From NCBI GenBank assembly GCA_003165075.1, contig PLSM01000182.1:108446-172445 (forward strand): 64,000 bases of DNA, read 5' to 3'. The position numbers were made by a program, and so were the translations under genes. The notes below the pieces were generated by a model. It saw only the letters and a program-made list of their open reading frames with translations. It was not told the origin of the DNA and did no database searches. This document shows, piece by piece, positions 10,301 through 17,915 of this stretch. The stretch comes from Acidobacteriaceae bacterium. GTDB taxonomy: Bacteria > Acidobacteriota > Terriglobia > Terriglobales > Acidobacteriaceae. The first letter of the stretch is position 1. Every line of letters begins with the position of its first letter.

Positions 10301-10610
10301 GCATAAAGCTGCGGCAGGCGCCGGATTTGCCGACTTGGTGTGGGCGATCCAGGCGGAGAAGTCCCTGGGTACATACGATTCGGCGAAGGAGGACCAACAG
10401 CTTGCCAAATCATTGGCTGAGGCGGAGAGAAGTGTAGCCGCCAGCACCCACTCAGGATATTGGCAATACACGGTCGGCATGCTGCAAGCTGCTCTGAACC
10501 GAAAGGAGCAGGCAAAAGAGTCCTTCGAGAAGACCCTGATTCTTGCGGATACTCATATGTCTCACCACCTCGCCCGGGAAGCTCTGGCAGAGCTCGCTGC
10601 CGGTAAATAG
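7392..10610 (+). CDS. Exported DUF5107 domain protein with TPR repeats
   Basis: I choose the ATG at 7392 because a clear signal peptide (VRSCFALLLAFTTL to VAAQ) follows it and AAGCGGGG precedes it; an in-frame start 75 bp earlier gives an unlikely N-terminus. The 1072-residue protein has an N-terminal DUF5107-type beta-sandwich (about residues 40-310; motifs VLPDIGGHLYTCIDK, YRGAWAAFGIEFNFP) that resembles mutarotase-like sugar-binding folds. From about residue 480 to the end it is made of TPR helices (for example VAYYLGIAEEGLG, AHYLLGTLLFSKG). Such proteins occur next to polysaccharide-degradation genes; the substrate is unknown. It stands alone on plus, divergent from the propeller operon. 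Confidence 0.8.
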   Translation: MKVRSCFALLLAFTTLSAFSQPVAAQVKVWQGTLTLPTYEEGQPDPNPPFDTYQTNSFNYPYTLRTNLTGVKADHTWRAVFLENEYLKCSVLPDIGGHLYTCIDKISGQPMFYANPSIKKAEIGYRGAWAAFGIEFNFPISHNWVSMSPVDFAYASHEDGSASVWVGNIDRPYGMQWQVELVLKPGSTLLEERVTLYNRSDVRHRYYWWNNAGIQVWDDSHVEYPMRFVAAHGFTDVNPWPVDAQGRDLSVIKNQTDGPVSFFVHGSHEPFMGIWNPHTQTGIVHYAEYRDLPGKKIWSWGVDQPDLDWRTALSDNNSAYVEVQAGLFRNQETYAFLEPGQTIRFSEFWMPVRGTGGISRANEIGVVYFDAHGSDVAVTLNVNERFPGAQISLTQNGTALWTGTTDLTPETTWSHSVATNEGAGKVTFELKDRAGRSLLGQTDGQYDWDPESTIKTGRQEALQFPEPAARSDDDWLQIGKNQELDGKAVLALSTYKDALAKYPQSQSLEIAAGRVAASLQHFEEAERLLVQAQKRDTPNSQVAYYLGIAEEGLGHTREAQTSYEIAFRQADLRGPAAISLGELRAKQGNLEGAASFLKAAVAAEPANFRAQEELESVVRALGDRAEADHLADLGLSVNPLSAFLKEDTGKPDMQYLAADPYRILRVAAEYMQLGLYQRALDVLDRTYPAAPADQSEPGSVLPQKHPLVLYYAAYCKQKLGTDAPQNWRAASELSTSLVFPSSDTDRVVLEAALAANGNDATAHYLLGTLLFSKGMTDAGMAHWKEAKQLAPHLQVVDVDMGNVLLKVKDNPQGALTAFREGVRNDPENAEVYVGLDEAMSVTGVSAGERAAALSQYPSADAADSKMPADLVYQLALTRAEAAQYESGLALFKDRFFPSEEGGTTSGQVLFEVKLMQVEAWAKAHNCTETEGFIENKQPALSLDGRSAREYVKLAEIAKGCNRAKESADFLHKAAAGAGFADLVWAIQAEKSLGTYDSAKEDQQLAKSLAEAERSVAASTHSGYWQYTVGMLQAALNRKEQAKESFEKTLILADTHMSHHLAREALAELAAGK

Positions 10611-11121
10611 CCTGGCTTGCGACTCCGAATTGCTTGTGGCAACTTGACGCAAGCGGCCTCGACTACGCCATTTTTCGAGGTTTCAGGGCGATTTGGGGCC
10701 AAAAACAGGGGAAAATCGGGGCTTGTTGTTTACCGATGAGTACATAGGGCTAATTCCCAAGTTATTCATTGCATTCATGTTATTGGAAATATGACCCCTC
10801 CGGAAGCGGGTTTTGGGTGGGGAGGGGGGTGGGTACCCGTCGCGGTGTTGACCGCGGCTGTGCGCTGACCGCTCATTCCCTCATTTCGATTGTGCGGCCT
10901 CGGCGGGTTATTTTCTGCAAACTGGCTTGGCACAGCGGGTGAGCGGACGTGGCTGCCTACCCTCTCCGCGATGAAATTGTGGAAAAGACGGGCACGCGCC
11001 GAAGAGGGGTGTCCGTGATGAGGACGACATCTATCCCGCCCTAGCGGAGCTAGACGGGGCACCCCGATTTGTGGTGGGGTTAGGGTGGGCCACCTGCCGC
11101 CGGTGTTGGAATACAAAAAAC
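10611..11121. other. Gene-free repeat-rich intergenic region
   Basis: No convincing gene. A 6 bp stem (CCTCGA 10657-10662, TCGAGG 10675-10680) follows the DUF5107 gene and could be a weak terminator. From about 10975 the sequence is G-rich and contains GGGGCACCCC at 11056-11065 and GTGGGCCACC nearby, the same motif family as at 12049, 12142, 12173 and 13910. A GTGGAAA(A/G)GACGG string occurs here near 10978 and again near 12039, so similar sequence flanks the membrane-protein gene at 11122-11961. Confidence 0.5.
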
Positions 11122-11961
11122 TTACTGCGGCGTAGACGCATCGCCAGAGCAGTTGCTCGGCCATTTACCCGCTAGCATTGCGGTGATGTTATCCTGCGCC
11201 AGTTTCAATGGTTGATCGTATGATTTGCTGAATTGACCAGCAAGTGTCGCTTGGGATATGAAAGCGCGCATTTTACTCACTGCCTCCTCCTTCTTGCACA
11301 TGTGATAGTCCGCAATGGAAAGTTCCAAAAGTGGCGTTGGCCAACTGGCGTTGTTAGATGCAGATTTTTCGGCTAGTTCCCTCAGTCCTTGCCAATCGCT
11401 CTTCTTTTCCAAAGCAAGCATCTGTCCAAAATTACCGAACTCCTGACCCGCTACTGCGCTGAAAGTGTTTCCCTGACGACGATGCGCACTCCCGTTCCAG
11501 TCGTACCAAGTTATCGGCTCAAGATTTGTTATCTGTCCCGCCGTAATCCCGCCGGTCTGACCATTAGACTGAGCACAGTTTCCACCCCCGCAATCCTGTG
11601 TCATTGGTGGCTGCGGAGAGGAAGCAAGAGGGACGCTACCTGTTGCGCTTTTGTCCTTCTTTTGGGCTCTTGGTTTAACAGTTTCAACCTTGGGGCATTG
11701 AGGTTGGACTATTTTCTCGACGATCCTATCAACAGGTTTCTCAATCACTTTTTCTACAATCTTTGGCCGCGTAGAACGGTAAAAGCTATAGCCGTTCATC
11801 CCCAAACTTGCGACAACGAGGATCAACATCACCGCTAGTTTCCAATTCCTAGTTGGGGGCATGGGAATCCCCCATAGCGGCTTGTTGGGCTTGACTCCGA
11901 AATAGTCGAGAATTGCAAGTAGCGCGGCCAGCGCAAAAATGCAATTCAAAACATGCTCCAT
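11122..11961 (-). CDS. Uncharacterised membrane protein with two N-terminal transmembrane segments
   Basis: A 279-residue protein I do not recognise. Residues 1-20 and about 41-60 are hydrophobic membrane segments (LNCIFALAALLAILDYF, LAVMLILVVASLGM). Then comes a charged heptad-like stretch (IVEKVIEKPVDRIVEKIV) likely to form a coiled coil or extended stalk. A Cys-containing low-complexity linker (CGGGNCAQ) and a helical C-terminal domain of about 130 residues follow, with TPR-like character (LLELSIADYHMCKKEEA). The topology suggests a large domain held outside the membrane. It has no operon partner and is surrounded on both sides by GGGGCACCC-type repeats and otherwise empty DNA, which may indicate acquisition as a single gene. 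Confidence 0.65.
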   Translation of the reverse strand: MEHVLNCIFALAALLAILDYFGVKPNKPLWGIPMPPTRNWKLAVMLILVVASLGMNGYSFYRSTRPKIVEKVIEKPVDRIVEKIVQPQCPKVETVKPRAQKKDKSATGSVPLASSPQPPMTQDCGGGNCAQSNGQTGGITAGQITNLEPITWYDWNGSAHRRQGNTFSAVAGQEFGNFGQMLALEKKSDWQGLRELAEKSASNNASWPTPLLELSIADYHMCKKEEAVSKMRAFISQATLAGQFSKSYDQPLKLAQDNITAMLAGKWPSNCSGDASTPQ

Positions 11962-12206
11962 GCGCCCACCTCGACTCGGATGCTCTCACTGAGCACCCCC
12001 TTGCATCAAGGTGATAATCTCGTTCCACTATAAGACTGTGGAAAGGACGGGGCACCCATTTTTTGTGGCTAGGTCAAGAGTGGGTCACCCGCGAGTGGCT
12101 GGCTTAGAGTTGAGGTCTCCCAGGTCCGAGAATCCGGACCTGGGGCACCCAACTTTCTTGCTCGTCAGACGTGGGGCACCCGGCAATCTATTTATGACTT
12201 AGGAGA
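11962..12206. repeat. Cluster of GGGGCACCC motifs with a strong hairpin
   Basis: GGGGCACCC occurs at 12049-12057, 12142-12150 and 12173-12181, and GGGTCACCC near 12082. The tract lies between the start of the membrane-protein gene and the end of the glycosidase-like gene. Copies of the same motif appear at 11056 and 13910. No gene was seen in it. Confidence 0.6.
12119..12144 (-). terminator. 10 bp perfect stem-loop downstream of the glycosidase-like gene
   Basis: CCCAGGTCCG at 12119-12128 pairs perfectly with CGGACCTGGG at 12135-12144 around a 6-base loop. It lies 63 bp past the stop codon at 12207 on the minus strand. There is no U-run, so factor-independent termination is uncertain; it may instead be an mRNA 3'-end stabiliser or a mobile repeat. 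Confidence 0.4.
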
Positions 12207-13790
12207 CTAGATTGATTTGCGCCAGTTTGGATCGTCCATCGGCCTGATCTGCACCGATACGGAACCGTCAGGGTTGAGAGGCTGCTCACACGCCCACGCG
12301 ATCGGCATCCGCACTTCGGGGCGCATTTCAATCTCTGCCAGCAGGTTGATTGTTCCTGCATATCCCTGAGGCAAGAGGAATGAGCCCATTCGAAGAGCGC
12401 CGCCGTAGGGGTGACCGGGATCGAAAGAGCCGCGCAGTTTGAGCCTGCCGTCGGGACTCTTCGCGGTGAGCCAAAGCACGCCGGGAACGCCTGCTACGCC
12501 CCGATTCGATATGGCCACGATGAGTTCGGAGGTTCCCTGACGCTTGCGCTGCCACACCCAGGAGGGCCTCAAGCGATATCCCATGGCGGCGCGGAGGCGC
12601 TCGAAGCCGCGCGGGTATCGTTGGTTGTAACTGGCCAGATGCGCCGCCTCAGTCCAAAGCGACCAGTAGTTCGCTTTGAGATCGAGAACATGCAACATAT
12701 AGTTTTCGAGCTCGTTCACGCCCACAGCATCCGAACCCAGCTTGGAGGCGTCGTAGGAGCGGAAGTATCCGTCTTCGAGTATCGCCGCCAGCCAGGGAGG
12801 GCGATTGGCCAGCTCTTCAATTTGAATTGGCTCTTCGACAATAATGCTGTCGGAGCGAACCCAGGCTCCCGCGCGCACCGCAATCTCGAGCGCTTCGCGG
12901 TTGCCGGTGTTGCTGATGTCGGGCTGCGTGTTCATGGCCAGTGGAGTCTTTTTCCATGTGGCCAATTGCATGCGCACCATCTGGTTGAGCGTGCGCTGCG
13001 CCGTCTCGACGTTAGGGAATGGGCTGGGATATCCGCAAAAGTGGCCTTCGCCCCAGAATCCTACATGCATCACATCCACGAACTCAATCAGCGGATCCCC
13101 ATCGAAGCGTTCGGCGAGGAGGCGGTTCAGTTCGGCCAGAGCTCTTTGATACTCAGGATGATCGTAACGCGGTTCGGTCCAGTTCCCTTTTGCGCCGCCG
13201 GAAATAGAGCCGTCAGCGTCTCCATATTTGCCCATGGGTCCAATGGCGACGAGAGGGACGCGCGAGCGGAGGAACTCCGGCAGTGCGAGCTGGCCTGGCT
13301 GAAACACTGAATTGGAGCTCTGCACGCGAAAGGCGACTCGCAGCCCATGGCGCCTGGCGGCCGCCAGGGTCAGATCCCATACAGGATCGAGATCGAGCCT
13401 GCCCGGCTCCTTTTGCACATTGCGCCAGTCGCAACGGATATAGAGCACATCGACAAAAGGAAGACCGGCAAGCTTCTCCACATGATCTTCCAACGTCCGA
13501 TGTCCCTCGCGTACGGCGATAGACGGACCGCCCTCCTCCCACGTATAGCCAAGCAGCCCCAAGCCTGGGTTGCGCAGCGGCTTCTCAGATGGCGTGGTGT
13601 ACAAGACCGTCTGCCAGCCAGCATCCTGATCGATGTCGAACGGGCCCTGGTTCAGGCGTTCACTGGCGGGAAAATGCGATTCGAAATTGTAGCCCTGCCA
13701 CAGATGCTTGGGGTTATCGGCAAGCGCATGAATACGGGGAGATGAAAGAGCCGCCAGGGCCGCACTCTTGAGTATGTCTCGACGGTTCAT
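12207..13790 (-). CDS. Exported glycosidase-like TIM-barrel protein (DUF4832/GH-like)
   Basis: A 527-residue protein starting at the ATG at 13790 with AGGAGTGAGCG before it. The N-terminus (NRRDILKSAALAALS) is a Tat-type signal. The body looks like a (beta/alpha)8 barrel: VDVLYIRCDWRNVQKEPG, LRVAFRVQSSN, FVDVMHVGFWGEGH and IIVEEPIQ supply strand ends with acidic residues that could be catalytic (the Glu of WGEGH and the Glu pair of VEEP). A C-terminal beta-rich domain follows. It resembles DUF4832-type proteins and distantly GH42-like enzymes. It is probably a periplasmic glycan hydrolase or binding protein, but I cannot assign a substrate. The GatZ-like gene lies upstream on the same strand, separated by the 85 bp repeat. 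Confidence 0.55.
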   Translation of the reverse strand: MNRRDILKSAALAALSSPRIHALADNPKHLWQGYNFESHFPASERLNQGPFDIDQDAGWQTVLYTTPSEKPLRNPGLGLLGYTWEEGGPSIAVREGHRTLEDHVEKLAGLPFVDVLYIRCDWRNVQKEPGRLDLDPVWDLTLAAARRHGLRVAFRVQSSNSVFQPGQLALPEFLRSRVPLVAIGPMGKYGDADGSISGGAKGNWTEPRYDHPEYQRALAELNRLLAERFDGDPLIEFVDVMHVGFWGEGHFCGYPSPFPNVETAQRTLNQMVRMQLATWKKTPLAMNTQPDISNTGNREALEIAVRAGAWVRSDSIIVEEPIQIEELANRPPWLAAILEDGYFRSYDASKLGSDAVGVNELENYMLHVLDLKANYWSLWTEAAHLASYNQRYPRGFERLRAAMGYRLRPSWVWQRKRQGTSELIVAISNRGVAGVPGVLWLTAKSPDGRLKLRGSFDPGHPYGGALRMGSFLLPQGYAGTINLLAEIEMRPEVRMPIAWACEQPLNPDGSVSVQIRPMDDPNWRKSI

Positions 13791-13865
13791 CGCTCACTCC
13801 TCATAGTGCTGGACAAATGGCTGAATTGCGGGGTCGAGTGGTGAAATCCGGATGAACCTCATTGC

Positions 13866-13950
13866 GTACTTTCCCACCCTTGCGGCAAGAACAAATACAC
13901 CGCAAGGATGGGGCACCCACATCGGTACAGCAGTTAGCGGTCAGAGACCT
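13866..13950. repeat. 85 bp palindromic intergenic repeat, copy A
   Basis: This sequence matches 28347-28430 closely over its whole length. Its core is an inverted repeat: CCCACCCTTGCGG (13873-13885) and CCGCAAGGATGGG (13900-13912), 12 of 13 positions complementary, around a 14-base loop containing ACAAATAC. GGGGCACCC (13910-13918) follows. The outer end (GGTCAGAGACCT) overlaps the stop codon of the GatZ-like gene, so the element begins right at the gene's 3' end. Confidence 0.85.
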
Positions 13951-15284
13951 GAGGGCAAAGTTCCGCAAGCTGCAGCGTACACTTTCAACACGTTTTGGAT
14001 GTGATGGCGAATGATGGTGGCCGCGGAGTTCTGGAGCCGGCCGCAGCGGATTGCCTCGTATTCCAACGGCAGGTACTGACTGAGCAGCGCCAACGGCAAA
14101 GGACCGCTAAGGTTATGCAACAACCGGTCGACTTCCTGCTCCACCTGTGGCTGCGGCCAATAATAGCGGCAGCGGTCGCTGAGGCTGTACGCACGGGCAA
14201 ACTTCTGCTGCTCGGGACTTCCACGATAATAGCGATCCCAATTTGCCGGGTTGCGCAGCATCTCGGTCTCCAATGCCTCTCTCACCCGTGACGCGCCACC
14301 CTTGGATTCCGGCAGCTCGCTCTCAATGAAACTAAGCGCGAAGACGGCTTCACGGAAGGCGAAGGTCAACCATGGACCTACCTTCAGAATCGCAAAGTGA
14401 TCCCTTACCATCCGCGCTAGGCTCGGGGGCGTTTGGTAGTCGGTGGAATGAGCTTCATATACCAGTTCCGGGGCGGCGGGAAATCCGGCGACCAGGTGCC
14501 TAGCCTTGTTGTGGTCATACTCAAAAACGGAGCTATCGCCGAACTCCACGCCTGGCTGCACGACGATCCCAATTACGTTCTCCCAGGCCGACTCGAGGCT
14601 GCGCGTTTTGAACGCCTTCGAGAATGTGTCCAGGGACAATAGCAGGTTATCCAATTGCGTTGGTGCGGGAGGTTCACCTTCGGCAACTTCTCCTCCCGGT
14701 ACAGGAACCTCGGTACCAATTACATAAAGCGGCCGAGGCGAACCCGGCGGCAAGGAGGCAAAGCTCTCTTCTGCCACCTGGCAGAGCATGGCCGTTCGTT
14801 CGGCCACCACATCTTCGGAGAGCGGTGTGGGATCGCCGCCGCAGGGCTGGCTGGCATCAAGATGTATCTTCTGGTATCCCGCAAGCACGGATTGAGCAGC
14901 GAGTTCACATGCGTTTGCTATTGCTTTTGCGGCCGGCTCAGATCGCCAGCTATAGGGCCCCAAGTGGTCAGCTCCGAGCAGGACTCGCGCCGATGGCAGA
15001 CCTGCTGCCTCAGCCTTCGCGCGTATCTCCGCGGCAAATTGGGCCGGAGTGCATCCGGTGTAGCCACCATACTGGTTTACCTGGTTTGACGTGGATTCCA
15101 CGTGCAACACCGTTCCGTCAGATAAGGCCTGGTGGATTGCGGCATCCAGCACGGCCGGATGCGCTGAGCAGACGGCATATGTTCCAACCGCCTCGAAGCG
15201 CCGGTTTCGCTTGACGATATCCCGCAGGAATTCACTTGGCTGAGAGGGTGCGGGGGCCTGCGAGATGGAAGAGCCTGTCTTCAT
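13941..15284 (-). CDS. gatZ: GatZ/KbaZ-type protein (tagatose-bisphosphate aldolase non-catalytic subunit family)
   Basis: A 447-residue cytoplasmic protein whose motifs match the GatZ/KbaZ family: ESTSNQVNQYGGYTG (about residues 83-97), LLGADHLGPYSW and KIHLDASQPCGGDP. In enterobacteria this family supports class II tagatose-1,6-bisphosphate aldolase GatY/KbaY in galactitol and N-acetylgalactosamine breakdown, and some members outside that group are thought to act alone. No GatY/KbaY gene is visible in the window. The gene is divergent from a PfkB sugar kinase, which fits a sugar-phosphate pathway. A near-perfect -10 box sits only 8 bases before the ATG and no Shine-Dalgarno is seen, so the mRNA may be leaderless. 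The 3' end runs into repeat copy A. Confidence 0.85.
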   Translation of the reverse strand: MKTGSSISQAPAPSQPSEFLRDIVKRNRRFEAVGTYAVCSAHPAVLDAAIHQALSDGTVLHVESTSNQVNQYGGYTGCTPAQFAAEIRAKAEAAGLPSARVLLGADHLGPYSWRSEPAAKAIANACELAAQSVLAGYQKIHLDASQPCGGDPTPLSEDVVAERTAMLCQVAEESFASLPPGSPRPLYVIGTEVPVPGGEVAEGEPPAPTQLDNLLLSLDTFSKAFKTRSLESAWENVIGIVVQPGVEFGDSSVFEYDHNKARHLVAGFPAAPELVYEAHSTDYQTPPSLARMVRDHFAILKVGPWLTFAFREAVFALSFIESELPESKGGASRVREALETEMLRNPANWDRYYRGSPEQQKFARAYSLSDRCRYYWPQPQVEQEVDRLLHNLSGPLPLALLSQYLPLEYEAIRCGRLQNSAATIIRHHIQNVLKVYAAACGTLPSGL

Positions 15285-15298
15285 ATGACACCATTATA
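15282..15298 (-). promoter_or_regulatory. -10 box placed for a leaderless gatZ mRNA
   Basis: On the minus strand TATAAT occupies 15298-15293 and the ATG begins at 15284. A start site 6-8 bases after the -10 would fall within about three bases of the ATG, and no Shine-Dalgarno lies between. A -35 box at the usual distance is weak. Confidence 0.4.
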
Positions 15299-15396
15299 TA
15301 TTCGTTTTATTTCATATTTGGTTGACAAGAACAACAAAAGGAAGAAACTTGTAGAATGAATCGTGTGCGACAGATTCGCATGTTGGGAGGTTATTC

Positions 15397-16365
15397 GTGG
15401 CTCGCTTTGACGTAACCATTGCAGGCGAACTGAATCTGGACTTGATTCTCTACGGCCTCCCTGAGGCATTGCCACCTGAGCGCGAGTTGTTGGCCACCGA
15501 GATGATGCTGACACTGGGCAGTTCGTCGGCCATAGTGGCCCATAACCTGGCATCTCTGGGCTGCAAGGTGGGCTTCAGTTCCTGTTTAGGACAGGACGAT
15601 TTCGGGGAGATGGCATTAGGGCGGCTGCGTGCCGCCGGGGTCGAAGTCTCGACCGTCCGCCAACTAGGCGGGATCAAGACCGGTCTTACAGTCATTCTTC
15701 CGCGAGAGAAGTGGCGAAATATCTTGACTTATCTGGGCGCGATTTCCGCGCTGAAGCCCGAGCATCTGGACATGGAGTACCTGGCGTCGTCGCGGCATTT
15801 TCATCTGTCGTCGTATTACCTGCAGCGCGGATTGCAGGCGCATCTTCCAAGGCTCTTTAGAGAACTGAAATCGGCAGGGCTCACCATCTCAATGGACACC
15901 AACGACGACCCGGATGGCATTTGGGAGTCAGGACTGAGCGAAGTTCTGCCGCTGGTGGATGTAATGCTGCCAAATGAACGTGAGGCAATGAAGATCGCCG
16001 GCTGCGACAACCTGGAAGCGGCACTCTCTCGCCTAACGGAGTTAGTTCCACTGGTGGTGGTCAAAATGGGCGCGCAGGGGGCTTTGGCGTGCCGCGGCAA
16101 GGCGCGTCTGCACAGCCCAGCCGTGAAATTGGACGAAGTAATCGATCCGGTGGGAGCAGGCGACAGTTTTGACGCAGGTTTCCTCAGCGAGTTTGTGCGC
16201 GGGGCCGACCTTGATGTATGCCTGCAGAAAGGCAACCTGGCAGGCGCCCTCTCCACTACGCGGCCTGGAGGCACTGAAGCGTTTCGCGACATCGGATATC
16301 GCGAAAATTTCCTGCGTGACCACTGGCAGGCACTGGCTTCACCAGATTCGCGTTTGAAGACATAG
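15397..16365 (+). CDS. PfkB-family sugar kinase
   Basis: A 322-residue ribokinase/PfkB-family kinase that transfers phosphate from ATP to a sugar or sugar phosphate in the cytoplasm. It starts at a GTG at 15397 with GGGAGG at 15385-15390. The N-terminal GELNLDLILYG matches the family's first strand, LGSSSAIVAHNLASLG resembles PfkB signature 1, and DPVGAGDSFDAGF near residues 251-263 is signature 2 with the catalytic base Asp256. It is divergent from the GatZ-like gene across 112 bp of AT-rich DNA that contains TTGACA (15322-15327) and TAGAAT (15352-15357), though these are 24 bp apart and are not a standard pair. Tagatose-6-phosphate, fructose or 2-keto-3-deoxy sugars are all possible substrates; none is shown by the sequence. 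Confidence 0.85.
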   Translation: MARFDVTIAGELNLDLILYGLPEALPPERELLATEMMLTLGSSSAIVAHNLASLGCKVGFSSCLGQDDFGEMALGRLRAAGVEVSTVRQLGGIKTGLTVILPREKWRNILTYLGAISALKPEHLDMEYLASSRHFHLSSYYLQRGLQAHLPRLFRELKSAGLTISMDTNDDPDGIWESGLSEVLPLVDVMLPNEREAMKIAGCDNLEAALSRLTELVPLVVVKMGAQGALACRGKARLHSPAVKLDEVIDPVGAGDSFDAGFLSEFVRGADLDVCLQKGNLAGALSTTRPGGTEAFRDIGYRENFLRDHWQALASPDSRLKT

Positions 16366-16369
16366 CCGA

Positions 16370-16383
16370 CAACTCCGGAGTTG
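16370..16383. terminator. Palindrome between convergent genes
   Basis: CAACTCCGGAGTTG is a perfect 14-base palindrome just after the stop of the kinase gene and before the convergent cytochrome gene ends at 16458. It could form a short hairpin or cruciform; there is no T-run. Confidence 0.25.
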
Positions 16384-16457
16384 CCATTTCGCGAGTGGAT
16401 CGTCCGCATTTGGCATTATTTGCCGCTGCGACATCGACAGCGGATGGAGTCTTCTGC

Positions 16458-17915
16458 TTATTGCGCAGTCTTCGCGATGGGTTGCGTGATCGAATCGGCG
16501 GCGGTCGCGGGCTGTGCCGGGGTGTTATAGAGATAAACGTGGCGCAAACTTTTCATCGAATCCAGGGGAGCCACGGCCGCAGCCGTCACCTTGGTTCCAC
16601 TCAAATTCAGGTAGGTTAATTGCGACAGTGGAGCGAGCTTCATAAGCCCTTCCCCGGTAACCGCCGTCCCTTCAAGATGGAGCGCGCGCAAATGCGAAAA
16701 TTTGCTTAACGTATCGAAGCTGGCATTCGTCACTGCCGTTCGCCCCAGTTCTGCTTCGACGATGTAGGGTGAAAACTTTTGGAATTGCGCAAGCTGCACA
16801 TCACCAAAGCTCGCCGCAACATCCACAGTATTCAGAATCAACCCATCCGAAGGCTTGCTCGAAACGGGGAGCAGCTTCGCACCCTGGCCACTCTCCATCT
16901 GCAGAATCTCGGACATCATCCCGCTATAGTCCCCAACCGGCTTAAGCGGTGCTTCCTTCGCATTCTCCTGGATGAATATACCTTTCAATGTGGTCGCGGT
17001 AGGCGAAGCTCCCTGCTGAACCCATGCCTTGAGCCAGGCAATCTCCTCCGGTTTCAAAGGCGGCCTACCCTCGGCAGGCATGAATTGCTTATGATCCGCC
17101 GGAAGTGTCACTCGCTCCAGCAGCAGACTCCTTTCCGGATGGCCAGAAACAATGACGGGACCGTCTTTGCCACCCTTCATCAGCAGTTCATAGGAGTCCA
17201 TCCGAAGGCCGCCCTTCACTTTCCCCTCGCCATGACAGGCCACACAATTCGCATCGAGGATGGGGTTGATATGCCGGGCATAAAACGTATCGGCGCCCGG
17301 CGTATTTGCCTGCAAGTTCCCAAGTGCAACCCATCGCTTCAACGACACGGGCATATATTCAGTCAGATAGTTATTCCCATGCGTCAACGAGCCGCCCTGG
17401 TGCGCCGTCCATAGGAGCACCAGCAGCATTGCTGCCAGAGTCGCCGGATACAAACGAGTTTCGTTCCCCAAGAGCCACCATGGCCTTGCGAGCAGGCACA
17501 ACAGCACAGTGATCGACAGGGCAATCCCGCCCCACATGTGATGCGTCACGCCCGTCCCGGTGTCCCCACTGCCATAGGCAAGGAGAAAGCCAAGTGTTAA
17601 TGCACCCAAGCAACTGATAAATGCAAGTGCGAGCACAAACTCCGCAGCCTCACGCAGCGCCGGCCGAAATACCCCCGAAATCTCCAACAGGGGGACGAGC
17701 ACGAGCAAGCCGATCGGAACATGCACGATGAGCGGATGGAATCTGCCCAAGAACTGTTGCCAGTCCGCGTGTGGCCTACCGTCAAGCCTGACGAGGAAAG
17801 GCAACAGCAGCAGCGATCCGCTCATCACCACCGAGGCCGTCCATTGGGCTCGTATCGGGCGACTTGCCGGTAGCAATCTTTCAACACTTGCAGACACGTC
17901 TTCGAGAAGTCTCAC
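16458..17915 (-). CDS. DUF2231 membrane / c-type cytochrome / leucine-rich repeat protein
   Basis: I place the start at a GTG at 17915 that overlaps the TGA of the upstream DUF1501 gene (GTGA, 4 bp), which suggests translational coupling; an ATG at 17825 is the alternative. The 485-residue product has several N-terminal membrane segments with a DUF2231-like start (FLGRFHPLIVHVPIGLLV). A planctomycete-type cytochrome domain follows, with haem motif CVACH and the later MPAEGRPPLKPEE. The C-terminus has LRR-like units (LRALHLEGTAVTGEGL, LTYLNLSGTKVTAAAV). It is the last gene of the PSD1-DUF1501 operon. A role in membrane-linked electron transfer from periplasmic reactions is inferred from the haem and membrane domains. 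Confidence 0.75.
   Translation of the reverse strand: MRLLEDVSASVERLLPASRPIRAQWTASVVMSGSLLLLPFLVRLDGRPHADWQQFLGRFHPLIVHVPIGLLVLVPLLEISGVFRPALREAAEFVLALAFISCLGALTLGFLLAYGSGDTGTGVTHHMWGGIALSITVLLCLLARPWWLLGNETRLYPATLAAMLLVLLWTAHQGGSLTHGNNYLTEYMPVSLKRWVALGNLQANTPGADTFYARHINPILDANCVACHGEGKVKGGLRMDSYELLMKGGKDGPVIVSGHPERSLLLERVTLPADHKQFMPAEGRPPLKPEEIAWLKAWVQQGASPTATTLKGIFIQENAKEAPLKPVGDYSGMMSEILQMESGQGAKLLPVSSKPSDGLILNTVDVAASFGDVQLAQFQKFSPYIVEAELGRTAVTNASFDTLSKFSHLRALHLEGTAVTGEGLMKLAPLSQLTYLNLSGTKVTAAAVAPLDSMKSLRHVYLYNTPAQPATAADSITQPIAKTAQ

Noticed and set aside
15322..15357. TTGACA and TAGAAT upstream of the PfkB kinase as a promoter
   Set aside because: The boxes are 24 bp apart, too far for a standard sigma-70 promoter; kept only as a remark.
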